DNA of 64,000 bases from positions 20,001,820 through 20,065,819 of the forward strand of contig NC_044582.1 of the NCBI RefSeq assembly GCF_901933205.1. Reading direction: 5' to 3'. The position numbers and the translations under genes were made by a program. This document shows, piece after piece, positions 14,222 through 25,958 of the stretch. The notes under the pieces are model-generated. The model did not search any database, was not told the origin of the DNA, and saw nothing but the letters and a program-made list of their open reading frames with translations. Source of the DNA: Camarhynchus parvulus (lineage: Eukaryota; Chordata; Aves; Passeriformes; Thraupidae). How positions within the stretch are numbered: the first letter of the stretch is position 1; the number at the start of each line of letters is the position of its first letter.

Positions 14222-16154
14222 GCATGGAGACCTCCCACAGAACCAGAAGATAACAAAGTGAACAAACCAAATTTGGCCAGGGGAAACTGGTTATCAAATG
14301 CACACATTTCATAAATTAGGATACAGTTAAGTGCTTATACAGCCCTTTCCAGAACAATATTTTAAAACTGGATAGCCATTATGAAAATAAGAGAAAGGCA
14401 TTAACCTCATTCATAGGTGGAAGATGGAGACTGGGAAAACTGAAATGATTTGATGGAAGCCATTCACTGCAAATAGCCCCATGGAAAACCAGATCTTGGA
14501 GATTAAAGCCTGGATCATGAGGCCATATTTCTCCTTCTTGCATGAAGTCCTGCTTTTTCTTTGCTCAAGTTTTATAAGCACCGGTGGCAGCATTTTTCAG
14601 TTTGCAGCTCTCAAATCTGCACATTCTATTTGAAGCCTCCATCATTAAATGTGGTTAGAAACTGCAATTTTGACCTTGCAGCTGCATAACACAGGCACGC
14701 CACATAATAATGCCCAATTTCACACAAGAAGTGGACGCACCCTGGGAGCAGGTGCTCCAGGTCCTACAAAAGGATTTGCCAACTCTGAAGCAAGTCACCA
14801 TCCATAAAAGAACCGAGGTTTCCACAGAATAAATACTAATGAAGTTAGGGTTTATTTTTATACAGTCTTGCAGTGATTGCATTTCAGCTGATAAAGGTAT
14901 CAGCAAAATCATACATATTTTCTATGCTTTCCTTCCAGCAGACAAAAGATGGTTTTAGCACCATTTGCCTCTCTTCCGCCAAGGTGTCCAACACACAGGG
15001 ACTTCCCAGTCCCATCTAAAGCACAGTGAGATGCAGCTCTCATCCTACATCCAAATTGAGATAAACATAATCCCTTCCAATTGTTCACACAACTACGCTT
15101 TTTGTTTTGGTAAACACAGACCAAGCTGTCATGTTCTCCTTCAGTACACTATACTGTAAGAGTTGTGCAACTTTTACAATTAAAACAGAGAAGTCAAGAG
15201 TATATCAAGGCCAGACAATTGTATAAAGTAGGTTGGACACAATCAGAGCTAATGCAGTGCAAGACACAATTGCGTCAGATAACGCAAAAATGGACAGAGC
15301 CAGAAAAACAAATTGGTGAAAAATCAGTGAAAACATTTTTCCAAATCACCCTGCCCACCTAGAAAAACAAGGATTAAAATAGAGTTATCCAAACGAGTTC
15401 ATTTTAAAGTATTATGGCTGCCCTACATGAATAAAACTAAGATACAAAGTTCATTACTAACTAGATCAAGTCTCTTTTGAGGGGAAGATTAAACTCCAAA
15501 GTGTCTGTGGAGACTTCTACTGCTTGCAGACACAGCTTGACACGTAAAAAGGCAAACCCTTAAAAGATGCAAGTTTCACTCTTCCCTGAAATGGCCGCAT
15601 CAAGATGAGGAGGTAGTAAAAAAAATTACAAATTAATTAGAAAGATACCACATTATTGCAAAGCTGTAGCTTTTCCCAAGACAGTTTGCAAGATGCGAAT
15701 TCTGACCCATTTTAAATGCTGATGACAGCATTTTAGAATTCTGATGACTGCATTTTAAACCTTTACAAATACACAAAAGGCAGTGGGAGGGATGGAGAAG
15801 AACAGCTTAAATGTAAAGTGAAAGTTCAGCTTGCCTTCTAAGAGTCCAATACTGTAACTCCTATGTCCAGAGTCAATTCTGCTCACTGGGAAAGGTGTAC
15901 AAATAGGGCTGTGCTGGCAGCTCTACAACAGTTCATACCTGCAGCATCCTACACAGACTCACTTTTATTCATGGATAGATTTTTCCAAATGTTTTTGCAA
16001 CTACATGCATTGGATTCAGTGACAATCTGCAAGACTACTTGGATTAACTATTCTCTCTCTTAAGGCAGATTCCTGAAACGAATTCGAACACTTTCAATTA
16101 ATAAACAGCAAAAGCTATACACGGCAGCTCCTTTGTTCTGAAGCCCCGTGTTGC

Positions 16155-16990
16155 CAGTGAGGGTTACTGAGCTTGCACAGGGCAGGGCGTGCTCCCCCCC
16201 GTCCCTGCAGGTATGTCGCTGGGACGGCTCACACCGCTAAGGACCTTCTGCCCAGGACAAAGCACGCGTGTGAGCGCTCTCACAAGCACCTCTCGGGCAC
16301 ACCCGTTAGTTCCGCTGCCCCCTCTCGCGTACCCCCCGGCCCAGCGTACAGGCTGCGCTGACCCCCACAGCCGGCACCGCTGCGGTACCAGCGGCCCCGG
16401 CGGACCCCCGCCCGCCCGAGCCTTTGTGTCCGTGCCGGCGCGAACAAAGGCGGAGGGGCCCCTCGCCCGGGCGCGGCTCTGCGGGGACCCGCAGCTCGCA
16501 CCCACCTTCGAGAGCTGCCTGCGCAGGCTGAAGCGCTGCACCATGGTCCGCCGCGGGGCCGGGCAGCACGGGGCCGGGCAGCACGGAGCGCGGCGGGCGA
16601 GGGGCGGCAGCCGGCGGCGCTCAGCGGGGGCTGCGCATCCTCGGGCGCCGGGGCCGGCACCGTGTCCTGGCCCAGCGCTGCCCCGAGGAGCCCGGCGCTG
16701 GGCCGGGCCGTACAGGAAAGGACAGCACCGGGCAGGGCAGCGCGGGGCGCGGCGCTCCCGCCTGCCGCTGCGGGGGGCGGGTACAGACACACCCGGCACC
16801 GCCCCGGCACCGCCCCGCCGCCGGCAAGGCCCGGCCCTGCGGGGCTCAGGCGAGCGCCGCGCCCGCCCCGGGGCCCCCCTGAAGGGCGAGCCCGTCCCAG
16901 CGCTCCCGCCGAGCCACACCGGACGCGGGCCCGCGCAGCTCCCGCTGCATTCGCACAGTGGCACGGGAGTGCCAACTCTGCCCCGGGAAT
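16155..16990 (-). promoter_or_regulatory. TMCC1: CpG island: internal TMCC1 promoter
   Basis: About 830 bases are sharply GC-rich with many CpG dinucleotides, in contrast to the AT-rich flanks. GC-box-like ccgcccc words occur around 16799-16870. The island contains the 13-codon alternative TMCC1 first exon (16506-16544, minus strand), so the start of transcription for the short isoform should lie at about 16550-16990. No TATA box is evident at a useful distance, as is usual for CpG-island promoters. The large open frames seen here on both strands (for example 16164-17444 minus and 16189-17070 plus) come from the lack of stop codons in GC-rich DNA and are not genes. Confidence 0.85.
16506..16544 (-). 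CDS. TMCC1: TMCC1 alternative first coding exon (short isoform N-terminus)
   Basis: The minus strand encodes MVQRFSLRRQLSK from an ATG in a good Kozak context (A at -3, G at +4), then runs straight into the splice donor AAG|GTGGGT, with the last exon base at 16506. From memory this 13-residue peptide is the N-terminus of a short TMCC1 isoform in mammals, where it joins the shared body that begins IERLEV. The exon holds exactly 13 codons and ends in phase 0, as the long-isoform exon does. TMCC1 is an ER membrane protein with C-terminal membrane segments and coiled coils, reported to act at ER-endosome contacts. The short form would lack the 182-residue N-terminal region of the long form. Strand, CpG-island setting and position downstream of the long exon all agree. 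The next exon is outside the window to the left. Confidence 0.85.
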
Positions 16991-19884
16991 CAACACAGAA
17001 GACCCCGTTGCAATCACTAGAAAATAATTCAAGAAAATATTTCTCCCTCCCCGCCATAAATATGCAATAAAGATGTGCGATAAAACAGGTACACTTGCAG
17101 TTCTTCAAATGCCGTGACAAGAGTGGCTTTCGGATCCTGAAAGTGTTCTTCCTCCGCTCACAGAACTGGTGAGTGAGGGACACGGCACAATCTTGCAGAA
17201 CAGGGGATTGCAGGGCTCTAACCTCGCTTTGCAGCAGTGCTCCGAGGGGCTGCAGGAGTCCAGCAGTCAGGACAGACAAAGTGCCAGCCTGTGCTGCGCA
17301 GAGGGGGCCCGCTCTCAACCCATGGGCTCGGGCAGCTGCCAGGATGTTCATACACAAAGGAGGTAAACCAAAAACCCCAAACACAATGAGGACCTCAATA
17401 TCTCTGGAAACAAGCCTGTTTCTGAAGTAGTCCTGTCTCACCATTTTAGTTTTAGAGTTCTTAGGATTTTATTTCCAACTCATTTTGTAATTGCCTCCTG
17501 CATGCAATAGAAAGGCTTCCTTTGTGCACTACACTGAAATGGCCATGGCTTGATCACTCCAGTACATGGTCTTACCTACACAGAAAAATAGTTTCTCAGT
17601 AACTATCAGCAAAACTACTGGATAAGGAACAGCTCCCATGCCAGAGCATGTCCCTGATGAGTCTTGACTCAGTTTCAGTGCTGGATTGTCCAGGACTGTG
17701 CTGCTCACTAGCACTCTCCTCAGACCTTAGCTTCGCTGGGTACCAAGTACTGGCACAGTGGCTAACAGGGATCCCATTGCATGCTTCAGCTAGGACAAAT
17801 CTGGGGCTCCAGACAGCACAGTATGTATGGTTATGGTGTGTACCTGGCTGTTAGGAGTCAGCTGTGCATTGACTCCATACAAAACCCTCCCAATGGCAGG
17901 TACTAGGTAAGTACAGATTACTACCATGCATGATTGTATAGTCTTGTAGAAAAAGGAAGGTATATTAGGCCAGAATATTTGCCTTGTTAAGGAAAATGTT
18001 TCTAGCTTATTTTTAAGGTGATCTGGACACTAGAGATAGAAGAGGCATTTGCAGTTGGGCCATGGAAAGTTATGAGAACAGTCAGTGTGGTTCCTTAAAT
18101 GGACCTTGAAGGGAAAGTTATAAGAAGATTAAAGAGAGGTGTTTATTTTATAACTGTCATTCAAAAGTAACATGAATAGATACATTCTTCAGCACTGAAA
18201 TCCCAGCTGTGAAATGAGAGCAGGATTCAGTAGTATTCTGCCCAGTCAGGGGTAACTCAGGGGTATTGAAAGCAGACACGTTCTCAGTTTTGTGATGACC
18301 ATGGAGACCTGACAGTACAGAAAACGAAAAGGACTGGGACACTAGTAGAAGCACTTCCTTGTACTGGCAGATAAGACACCAGATGCTGTGGGGATTCTGC
18401 ATCTAGCAGCTGCATCCTCCTCCTCCCTGAACTGGGTCAGTACTTCTTGTTCTGCAGTTTGGCTATATTCAGAAGCCTCATGCACACCGTTCAATTCCTA
18501 CTGCAGAAAATCCATACCACCACCTTGAACAGCTGTGCGCCAGGGAAAGCTCACGTGCCTTCTGCTGCAGAGACCAAAAGGACAAGTGTGTGTGAGATGA
18601 GAATGAGAGTGTGAGTGTAAGAGTGAGTGAGATGGTGTGGAAGCACGAGAGAGTGTGAGTGTGTGCACATATGCAGTCAGACAGTGATGCAGTGTGGGAG
18701 TCCACCATAGCACTGTAGTAAAACACTGGAGCCTGGACAGCCAGCTGGTCACCTTATCTGCTGCACCCAAACCTCCCTGCTTTCATGCTGCCTGACAGCA
18801 GATACCAATGGCTCTGAGTAATCAGCCTCTCACCCGCAGGGCTGGGTGCCAAAGGTGCTGAGGACTACCCACTGCACCTGGGGTACAGAGTGCCTCATTT
18901 CCTCCACAGACACTCAGTTCTCCCTTCCCCAACAGGCTCCTGTGGCTCAGAGTCTGGGTCACAGAGATACAGATAAGGAATGGAGCCAGCTTGGCTGGGA
19001 AATAATCCACATCAGACTGAGATGGGACTGCCAGATTAGCAGAATTGATGGTAGCAACATTCTCCTTTGTCTCTGGAGCCAAGGCTTCACATTCAGCATT
19101 TCCAAACTGATGCTTATGATCTTCACAGTTAATTAATGGCTCCTGCTCTGAACATATGCCTTAGTCCCCTGTTGCTGGGCTATTGTCACTTCTTTTCCTA
19201 ATATTACCTTCCTACACCAATTATTTCCTGTGCAATAGCTTAATTGGTGAATTCTTCTGTTTTTATCCAAGAACATGATGGAGAAAAAGCCAGATTTCAG
19301 TAAAAGGCACCAAATCTTATTTTCAAATTTAAAATGAACTTGACATAATGAACTAGTGCTTCTGCCTGATACCCTTTCATGAGAACACAAAACACAATTA
19401 GAATTAATCTTTGGTACAAAATATCCTGTAAATAATTTTCTTTTTAAAATGCTCAGTAAAGAAGATAATTATTTGTTTTAATATCCCTCTCATGGAGATC
19501 TTCTACAGCTTTTTACTTGTACATCAAATACAGAGTTTTTAGCAGTTTTTCACAAAATTATCTTTTAGAACCATACAAAGCTAGAAGAAATATGTATGTG
19601 TGAATGCTACATCAATGCTTGACACATGTAAATGAACAGGAAGGGATCTTCCTGATAACCTCTTACAGAGGGACCTTTTGAGATAACCAACAGGAGAGAC
19701 ATGTTCTTATTGCAGAAAGTTCTGAAGATTAAAATTTCATATTTTGAAACCTACACGTTCTCAGGATAAACCCTTTCAACTTATTTTATATGTATTTCAA
19801 AATAAAACACTTAAAGACGCCTCAGTGCTCTGGATTCATGACAGTGATCCCCAGGTCTCTGCACGCAGCAGCTACGGGCTCTGA
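16991..19884 (-). other. TMCC1: TMCC1 intron segment between CpG island and GC-rich patch
   Basis: Intronic by position for the long transcript. No exon is supported. It contains a GTGAG-type simple repeat at 18585-18666. The small open frames are short, uncorrelated with splice sites and not recognisable. Confidence 0.7.
18585..18666. repeat. GTGAG/GTGTGA simple repeat
   Basis: A degenerate purine-rich run of GTGAG and GTGTGAG units on the plus strand, with interruptions such as atggtgtggaagcacgag. It looks like an old, decayed microsatellite. Confidence 0.85.
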
Positions 19885-20040
19885 GTTTCCCCCCCCCCGC
19901 CCCACGGTGCGGCCCCGCGGCGCCCCCTGCGGGCCGGAGCGCCGCTGTGCGGCCCGAGCGCCCGGGCAGGGGCAGAACCCGCCGCACCTGCGGCAGAACA
20001 CGGCACTACCGCCACACCTGCACCTCCGCCAGAACAGCCC
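19885..20040. promoter_or_regulatory. Small isolated CpG-rich patch
   Basis: A C run (about 19889) leads into about 140 bases of CpG-rich DNA in otherwise AT-rich intron. It holds a strong CTCF-like motif (19920-19933, separate entry). Frames through it (19790-20128 plus, 19822-20085 minus) show no domain and no convincing donor. A minor promoter or an insulator/enhancer core is possible, but the sequence does not decide. Confidence 0.5.
19920..19933 (-). promoter_or_regulatory. CTCF-like binding motif
   Basis: The plus strand reads GCGCCCCCTGCGGG, nearly the full reverse complement of the vertebrate CTCF core (CCASYAGRKGGCRC). The motif is therefore on the minus strand and would favour loops extending to lower coordinates. 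Its setting in a CpG-rich patch is typical. This is a motif call only. Confidence 0.5.
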
Positions 20041-20072
20041 AGCACCTCTTCCTGTCACTGACTGGGGCGGCA

Positions 20073-20184
20073 TTTCACAGACCATCTCCTTCCACCCTGC
20101 TGCTGTGGGCAGGGATACCTTCCACTAGCCCAGGATGCTCCAAGCCTCATCTAACCTTACCATGAACACTTCCAGATTCGGGGT
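20073..20184 (-). mobile_element. CR1 LINE fragment
   Basis: The plus strand carries the reverse complement of the CR1 3' region. Recognisable words are gtgggcagggataccttcca, ctagcccaggatgctccaag and gaacacttccag, in the standard order. It has many substitutions, so it is an old copy, and it abuts the small CpG-rich patch. Confidence 0.85.
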
Positions 20185-21489
20185 ATGTCAAAGCCCTACA
20201 CATTTAAAAATCACCAGAAACTCACATATTTAAAAGATGCCATGTACTCCTAAGAAAATTCTCAAAGAGTTCACAAATTAAGTTGATTGAGAGGAAAAAG
20301 AAGCCTATGTCCCCCACTGCAGCACACGCTGCAGCCACCATCAGCACGACTTTGCCTCTCTCAGTCCCGAACACTGCTAACCCAGGCCTCCATGTCTACT
20401 TTAGGTTAGGCCGTCTTACTTTGGGTAAGACTCACCTGTCCTGCCCACATTCAGCACTCACAGAAAGTGGGACATGGGCATAGCGTTGCACTGCTTAGAG
20501 TAAAAATTACTTCCGTTTTTTCAGGGACCATATTTCTGTTCCTGGCCAGCACCGGTTTGCTGCTCGAGTACAGCAGATTTCCACTTCTCATCAGGAAAGT
20601 CACAGCATTCCCATAGTTGTAAAATATTTGAACATGCCCCAGTAAAATATCCTTCCTTCCTGCACACCATTTGGAACCGGGAGATTAGATTAGCTCTTTT
20701 ATTCAGGACTTCCACCTGCAAACTGCACAAGGCAGATAAACACACCCAGTGGTGCCAAAACCCTGCCTAATCCTAACACCCTGGCAGAGTGTCATGGTAC
20801 CACTCAACATCTCTCCTCTCTGCCGCCCACCTCCTATATGGGCGGGCCACGGCAAAGCAAAAGCCCAGGTTTTATTATTTTAACATTAATTTCCAACTAA
20901 ATTACACTTAAGAATTTCTACATAACTGTTTCAGAAAGCACTCATGACAAATTTGCAAAAAGGATGACAAGATATATATCACAGTCAAATCTACAATTAG
21001 AAATTACTTAAAATATTTTGGAGTTGCTATGAAATTTGATACTAGCACCGTAACTATCATAAACAGTGTTGGTACAGTGAATAACAGGCAAACAAAGCAT
21101 TTGTCACTTTGGTGACATCCACGCAGTTAAAGACCATGGGGATAAAGATGGTGCAGCCCCTTTCCCAATGGCTCAAAATCATGATTTTACTGAAATTTAC
21201 CCCAGTCCTAAGAGAGATTTGGGGATGATGCTGGATGGTATTCTACCGTGGAAGATGCAGACCAGTCAAAAACATCGATGACACATCTGCAGTGTTCATT
21301 TAGAGGGGCTGTACTGGACTTCACCTGGGGCTATAGTAAGTCTGGACTGGGAACAATCTGGCGTAGAAAGTTTAGATTTCCCTGTGATAACCGGAATAGC
21401 CTGCATTTGCGGACGATTTCAGACAACTTTTGGGGTATCAAGGGGCTGGCACACTGTGTGAGTGTTATTGCAGTGTGGAATCTGTGAAA
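20185..21489. other. TMCC1: TMCC1 intron segment left of the retroviral remnant
   Basis: No gene is supported. A TTTGGTGACATCC word at about 21108 has the look of a retroviral primer-binding site, but the DNA to its left lacks LTR hallmarks, so I do not call an LTR. Bases 21240-21490 show short open frames without known similarity and may belong to the untranslated leader of the gag remnant that follows. Confidence 0.5.
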
Positions 21490-21719
21490 GACATTAGTAT
21501 TGCTGTTCCAGTAAGCATCAGGGCATATGCCCGAGTGTAAATTAAAGCTTTCTGATCAAGCTGATTCAGAACCTAACATTTTAAAACTTGTGTGTGAGAA
21601 ATCACATCTGACACCTGCCACCTAGAGTGTGTGGGAGGAAGACTGAGAAACTACTGTGAGGCTCTGTGAAGACAGATTTGGGTGGAAGCGAGATAGGGCA
21701 AAGAGAAGGAGATAATGTA
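21490..21719 (+). other. Probable leader or LTR-derived sequence of the retroviral remnant
   Basis: This stretch directly precedes the gag start. It carries an AATTAAA-like word followed by gctttctgatcaag (about 21538-21560), which resembles the R/U5 part of a retroviral LTR, and a purine-rich leader just before the start codon. No full LTR boundary (TG...CA with target duplication) could be fixed, so this is a tentative assignment. Confidence 0.3.
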
Positions 21720-22620
21720 ATGGGAGCTACCCAGAGTAAAGAGGCCCCTCGGGCCAGTCCCCTGGGGTGTATCTTGGCTCACTGGAAAGAAGTCACCAGT
21801 AGAGGGGGCTCTGAGAACAAAAAAGATCTAATCCAATATTGCACAAGCTGGTGGCCCCTATACAGGTTAGAGGACGGAGCAAGTGGCCACCCACTGGAAC
21901 CTTAGATTATAATACCTTACTACAGTTAATGTTGTTTTTAAGACGGGAAGGTAAATGGGATGAGGTTTCGTATGCTGATATGTTTTTTGTTTTAAGAAAT
22001 CACCAAGAATGGCAAAGGGACTGTGGGATAAGACCACCCTCAGACACACTGGTCTTGGCCCTTAAAAAGGAAAACAAGGCAAAGAAAAGGCAAATCAAGC
22101 GTTGTTGTTCCGCATGTAGTATAGGACAATGGTGTAAGAGATCAGATAAAGTTTATCATTCTGAAGAGCAAGAACGAGATACCTTTGAGTAGGTGAAGGC
22201 CCCTCCTAGGAGAAGAGAAGTTGAGAAGGAGACTGAAGAGGATGAGGATGAAGAGGGAGGGGGCTTCCCCAAAAAAGAGGAAGACTCAGGTGGGGAAGGT
22301 ACATCCACCAAGATCCACCCTGCCCCTCACAGTCCAGTTGCATCCAGAACTAGGAGGCAAACCGTATTACAAGCCCTGCTCCGAGAAACAGTAGGACCAG
22401 AAGGAGAGAGATTAATCATTAAAGTTCCATTTACCACTCTTGATTTAGAGACATGGGAAAGGATTGCTAGGAATTATCATGTTGATCTGATGCTTACTGC
22501 TAAATGTCTAAGATAAGCTATAAAACAACACAACCCAGACTGAGCTGATATCCAGCTGCTACTGGATGCTTTCACTGAAACAGAGAAACAGCTGATCTTA
22601 AAGACAGCAGAGACATTGGC
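21720..22620 (+). pseudogene. Endogenous class I (gammaretrovirus-like) gag remnant
   Basis: Starts at an ATG with MGATQSKEAP, giving the Gly-2 expected for myristoylated matrix. The word SPLGCILAHWKE at residues 13-24 is the conserved matrix start of class I vertebrate ERVs. A frameshift near 21875 moves the frame. The new frame continues through a YNTLLQLMLFLRREGKW matrix segment, a stop at 22190, a Lys/Glu-rich linker, a VPFTTLDLETW capsid N-terminus, a stop at 22514 and a further capsid segment containing AFTETEKQLILKTA. Similarity fades at about 22620. Nucleocapsid, pol and env are not seen. It is oriented opposite to TMCC1, as tolerated intronic ERVs usually are. At least one frameshift and several stops make it non-functional as a polyprotein. 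Confidence 0.9.
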
Positions 22621-23033
22621 AGACAGGCTCTGCTACCTGCTGCAGCACGCACCTGTCTCCAGAGCTTGCTCTATCATGGCTGAACACGTCAGCAGAAGAT
22701 GCAGCACTGAGTTTTAACAGCACTGCCTAGAGAAGGTTACATTTATAGCCTTATAATTGAGCAACCAAGTAACCTCCCAGTGAAGGACACTAGTTGTTGA
22801 CAACTTGAGGGGATAACACCTCCACCCTGCGCAGAACAACATCACCAACTGTAGGACCTGAGGAACACTGGAAGGGTGACTGTAAACTGAGGGGAGGGAT
22901 TATAAAGTAAGAAGTGTGTGCATAACATTTTAACACCAATAATAAAATTCCTTCTGTAAAAAATTAGATCTGGACTAATAATGATGAGACCCTTCAGATT
23001 TCAGTTACACTAAAATTCTTGGCTCTTCCCATA

Positions 23034-23061
23034 TAGAGTGTGTGTGGTGTGGGTGTGTGTA
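23034..23061. repeat. Short GT-rich simple repeat
   Basis: An imperfect GTGTGTGGTGTGGGTGTGTG run. Confidence 0.8.
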
Positions 23062-24748
23062 TCCTTTGCCCACAAGACTTTGAGCCTAATGCCCCTCTCT
23101 GCTGCACAAAGGTCACTGCTCCCAGAGAGGGAAAACAGTGCCAGCTACAGAATGGGCTTCTGGGGCAATTAAACAACTGAAGACTAATTTCTGAGATTGT
23201 GAAATAACCCTCAGCCTACTCCTGACCTGCCTCAACTTGCAATTAAGCCACCCCAGTGATCTGCCAGTATCTCATCTTGCTGCAAGACAAACAGCGCAAC
23301 CCTATCACCCTGCACTGCACAAACGCTGGGCTGACTTTTCCACTGGGAGCAGAATGGCACAGGCACACGGGAACCAGAGCTGCCCTGGACACAATGACAT
23401 AACCCCGTTCGGATATGCTGGGAGCCTGGATCTGCAGCTCCAGGGGTGTACAGGGCCACTTTTAAGAAAGAGATAAATTCCTGCTGTCCTGAAATGCTCT
23501 TTGTGCACTGTCTATCAAGGTTCTTGTACACCTGGCTGTCAGGGTAGCACCTGCTTCACTCTCCCTAAAGAGTACAAGTTCTCCCTTCACAGGAACTGTG
23601 CAAGTTGGTGCTGGCTGAACATGATTCAGCTGCAGATGCTGAAAGTGAAATAATTTTTAGCATTTCCAGTCCCTTATGACCAAAACTACAAATATTTTAC
23701 TTCAATCAGTTAAAAAAAAATTACCAAATGCTCACCACCACTGTAAGCTGAACTGGAGAGCCAACACTAGAGTATGGCGCTAAGATTGCTTGTTCTTTGG
23801 GAAATGGGTTAAAGCCAAAGTCATCTTTTAGAGATCCAGGACATACTGTTCACAGCCACAGTAGACTTTCCACATGGTTTTAATGTTATAAAAAACTCTT
23901 ATCTTCTCCCTTTTCACAGGTGGTTCTCCTAGGTGTATTGCATGGTGTTCAGGACAGAAGAATTTGCAAAAATATCTGGCAAATAAGTCACCACTAAGAC
24001 TATTTACAGTTGGAGAGAAACTGTTCATTCTTTCACAACTGTGCTACATATACTGAAAGGATGGCACCTTGCTGTCTTGTTTATGCTATCATGCAGTGTG
24101 CAGACCAGTGTGAACACTTAGAAGGAGTCACTGCAAGTAATTAAGAAAAGCAAGCTTATTGCTGGTAGGTTTGTGATACCCATAGGATCTACTTTATCTG
24201 GAAAATATTGATGCAGCTGCAAGTTGAAGACCATAAACTTATGCCAAAAGTATATGCAGTAATTTTCTAAAATGTGGACATTAACAGAACATAGATTTAA
24301 GTTGATAAACAAAACCCAAAGATACTTGAAATATTTATGAAAACTTATTGTCAAAACTGACAAGTGGATGAGGACATGTGAAGTTCTGCCAGGATACAGT
24401 AGGACTGAAGTGAGTGGAGCCTTGAAAAGCTGCTCTATGAGAATCCCAGTGCAGGACAGTAAATCCTTTTTCTCATCATTCCTGCAGCCCTAAAACAAAC
24501 AAACGGCAACTAGAAAATGTCTGGGCCTACGGAGGCAAAAAGGTGCAAATCCACCCAACGGCTTCATACTAAATTAATCCAAGCTGGTCTGTCTTCTCAG
24601 TCATGCCTGAAGGTGTCAGCCAAGAGCTTCCACCAAACATTCCAAACCAATTGCTTGTCCAGAATCCAGACTGAATAACCTGACCTCACTACAGCCATGC
24701 TCCAACACCAACACTGGTGTCATGCCCAGGTGACAGCAAGCCATACAG

Positions 24749-24822
24749 GGATCTCCATGGTAAAAATCACAGTGAGGTTCCACAAGGCCAGGTGCTGGGT
24801 CCTGCATGTGGGTCACAGGCAT
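24749..24822 (+). mobile_element. CR1 LINE fragment, ORF2-derived
   Basis: The words gaggttccacaaggccaggt and gctgggtcctgcatgtgggt match the CR1 reverse-transcriptase region usually seen as gaggttcaacaaggccaagt...gggtcctgcacctgggt, here on the plus strand. Only a small, diverged piece can be traced. It is opposite in orientation to the other CR1 fragments in the window. Confidence 0.75.
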
Positions 24823-25941
24823 GGATAAAAGTTCATGTGGAAACAACTGCTCACCAAAGTACCAATAATTTCATATCTCTCAAACATCAACATTGTTCTG
24901 GTCTTGACACATAATTAATTACCACACAAAAAGCTCTGTAAGTACATGAGACCCAAATGAGATCTGTGCAGGCTCAGCCATTTTCAAACAACCACAATCC
25001 CGATTTTCCCAGCTCAGTGGGTTGCCTCTACAAGAAAAGATCTATGCAAAAATATTTAGACTGCTTGAAATAAAAGCCCAAGTGAAGTATCTCAGTAAGA
25101 TTTTAATTATTACACTTTCAATGCTATGACAATCTCATTTCTCAGCTTCTATACAAAGCCTAACAACATGTGGCAGGATTATTACACATGCAAACATATG
25201 TAAATGAGGTATTCAGAAAAATCTGATCTGTTGTTTTGGGATAACATTTGCCCTTCTATTTCAACAACAAACTAAGAAAACAGAGAATGTAACAATACTG
25301 TCAACTAAAAACATTTTGTGCACAGAGGATTATTAAGAATTTATTCTCCTTTACACTACAAAATACTCCATGTCCTTCATTCCCAATGAGAGTGGAGGAC
25401 CTCAGCACCACAGAATCAGGCTCATCCAAAACTTATTATTCTGAAGAACCATATAAACACAAGGTCAACCTATTTACAGGCAAAGTTACACCACCACCAG
25501 AGTTTTCCACCTTTACCTGAAAGGCACTATCACAGCCCTTGCTAAACTCTGACAGTTGCTCCAGGCTTAACCTCGTTCCTCACATAAACCAGTGCTTAAA
25601 GCAGAGCTTGTATTATGCTTCTCTTGTATGGTAAGAGAACCTCTAAATTCTCTGAGTAGCCTGAGCAGGCAGCTCTGTTGCCTCTGTGAGCCCCAGTGCC
25701 AATGCAGTAACACTGCAACCTGGTCCCAGCACCCAGGGTCCAACCTTGGCCCAGGGGCTTTGCAGAATTGACAAGAAATAAAGACTCCTCTCTCCAAAAC
25801 ATTGCAGCATCCACACATAAAACATTGGCAGGGGAAAAAATACCAAAACCTAACCAACCCAACCCCCCACTTCAGTTAACAATACAACATTTTGAGGACA
25901 TCACCCTCCTAAGCTTTCTGGCACAGTGTTTAGTGGGGGAG

Positions 25942-25958
25942 GTTGTGTGTGTGTGTGC
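25942..25958. repeat. Short (GT)n microsatellite
   Basis: About eight uninterrupted GT units on the plus strand. Confidence 0.85.

Larger units (their letters stand above)
1..16154 (-). other. TMCC1: TMCC1 intron (5' part, downstream of the short-isoform first exon)
   Basis: This stretch lies downstream, in TMCC1 orientation, of the alternative first exon at 16506-16544, so it is intronic by position. I found no open frame with family similarity and no exon flanked by convincing splice sites. It holds a CR1 fragment (8439-8702), a 24-base duplication (10283-10327), an AAAC-rich run (11351-11414) and an A-rich run (14174-14221), listed separately. A GC-rich patch at about 3495-3740 has overlapping open frames in several phases. 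None shows a recognisable domain, and the patch lacks the CpG density of the two real islands, so I treat it as non-coding. Confidence 0.75.

Noticed and set aside
16164..17444. 426-codon minus-strand open frame and overlapping 293-codon plus-strand frame
   Set aside because: GC-rich CpG-island DNA has few stops in any frame. Only the 13-codon TMCC1 exon with a donor is supported.
21108..21130. TTTGGTGACATCC word resembling a retroviral primer-binding site
   Set aside because: The sequence to its left has no LTR ends, polyadenylation signal or repeat partner at the other side of the element. Likely coincidence.
21786..21810. CTCF-like word ccagtagagggggctc
   Set aside because: It has one extra G relative to the CTCF core spacing and lies inside the gag coding remnant.
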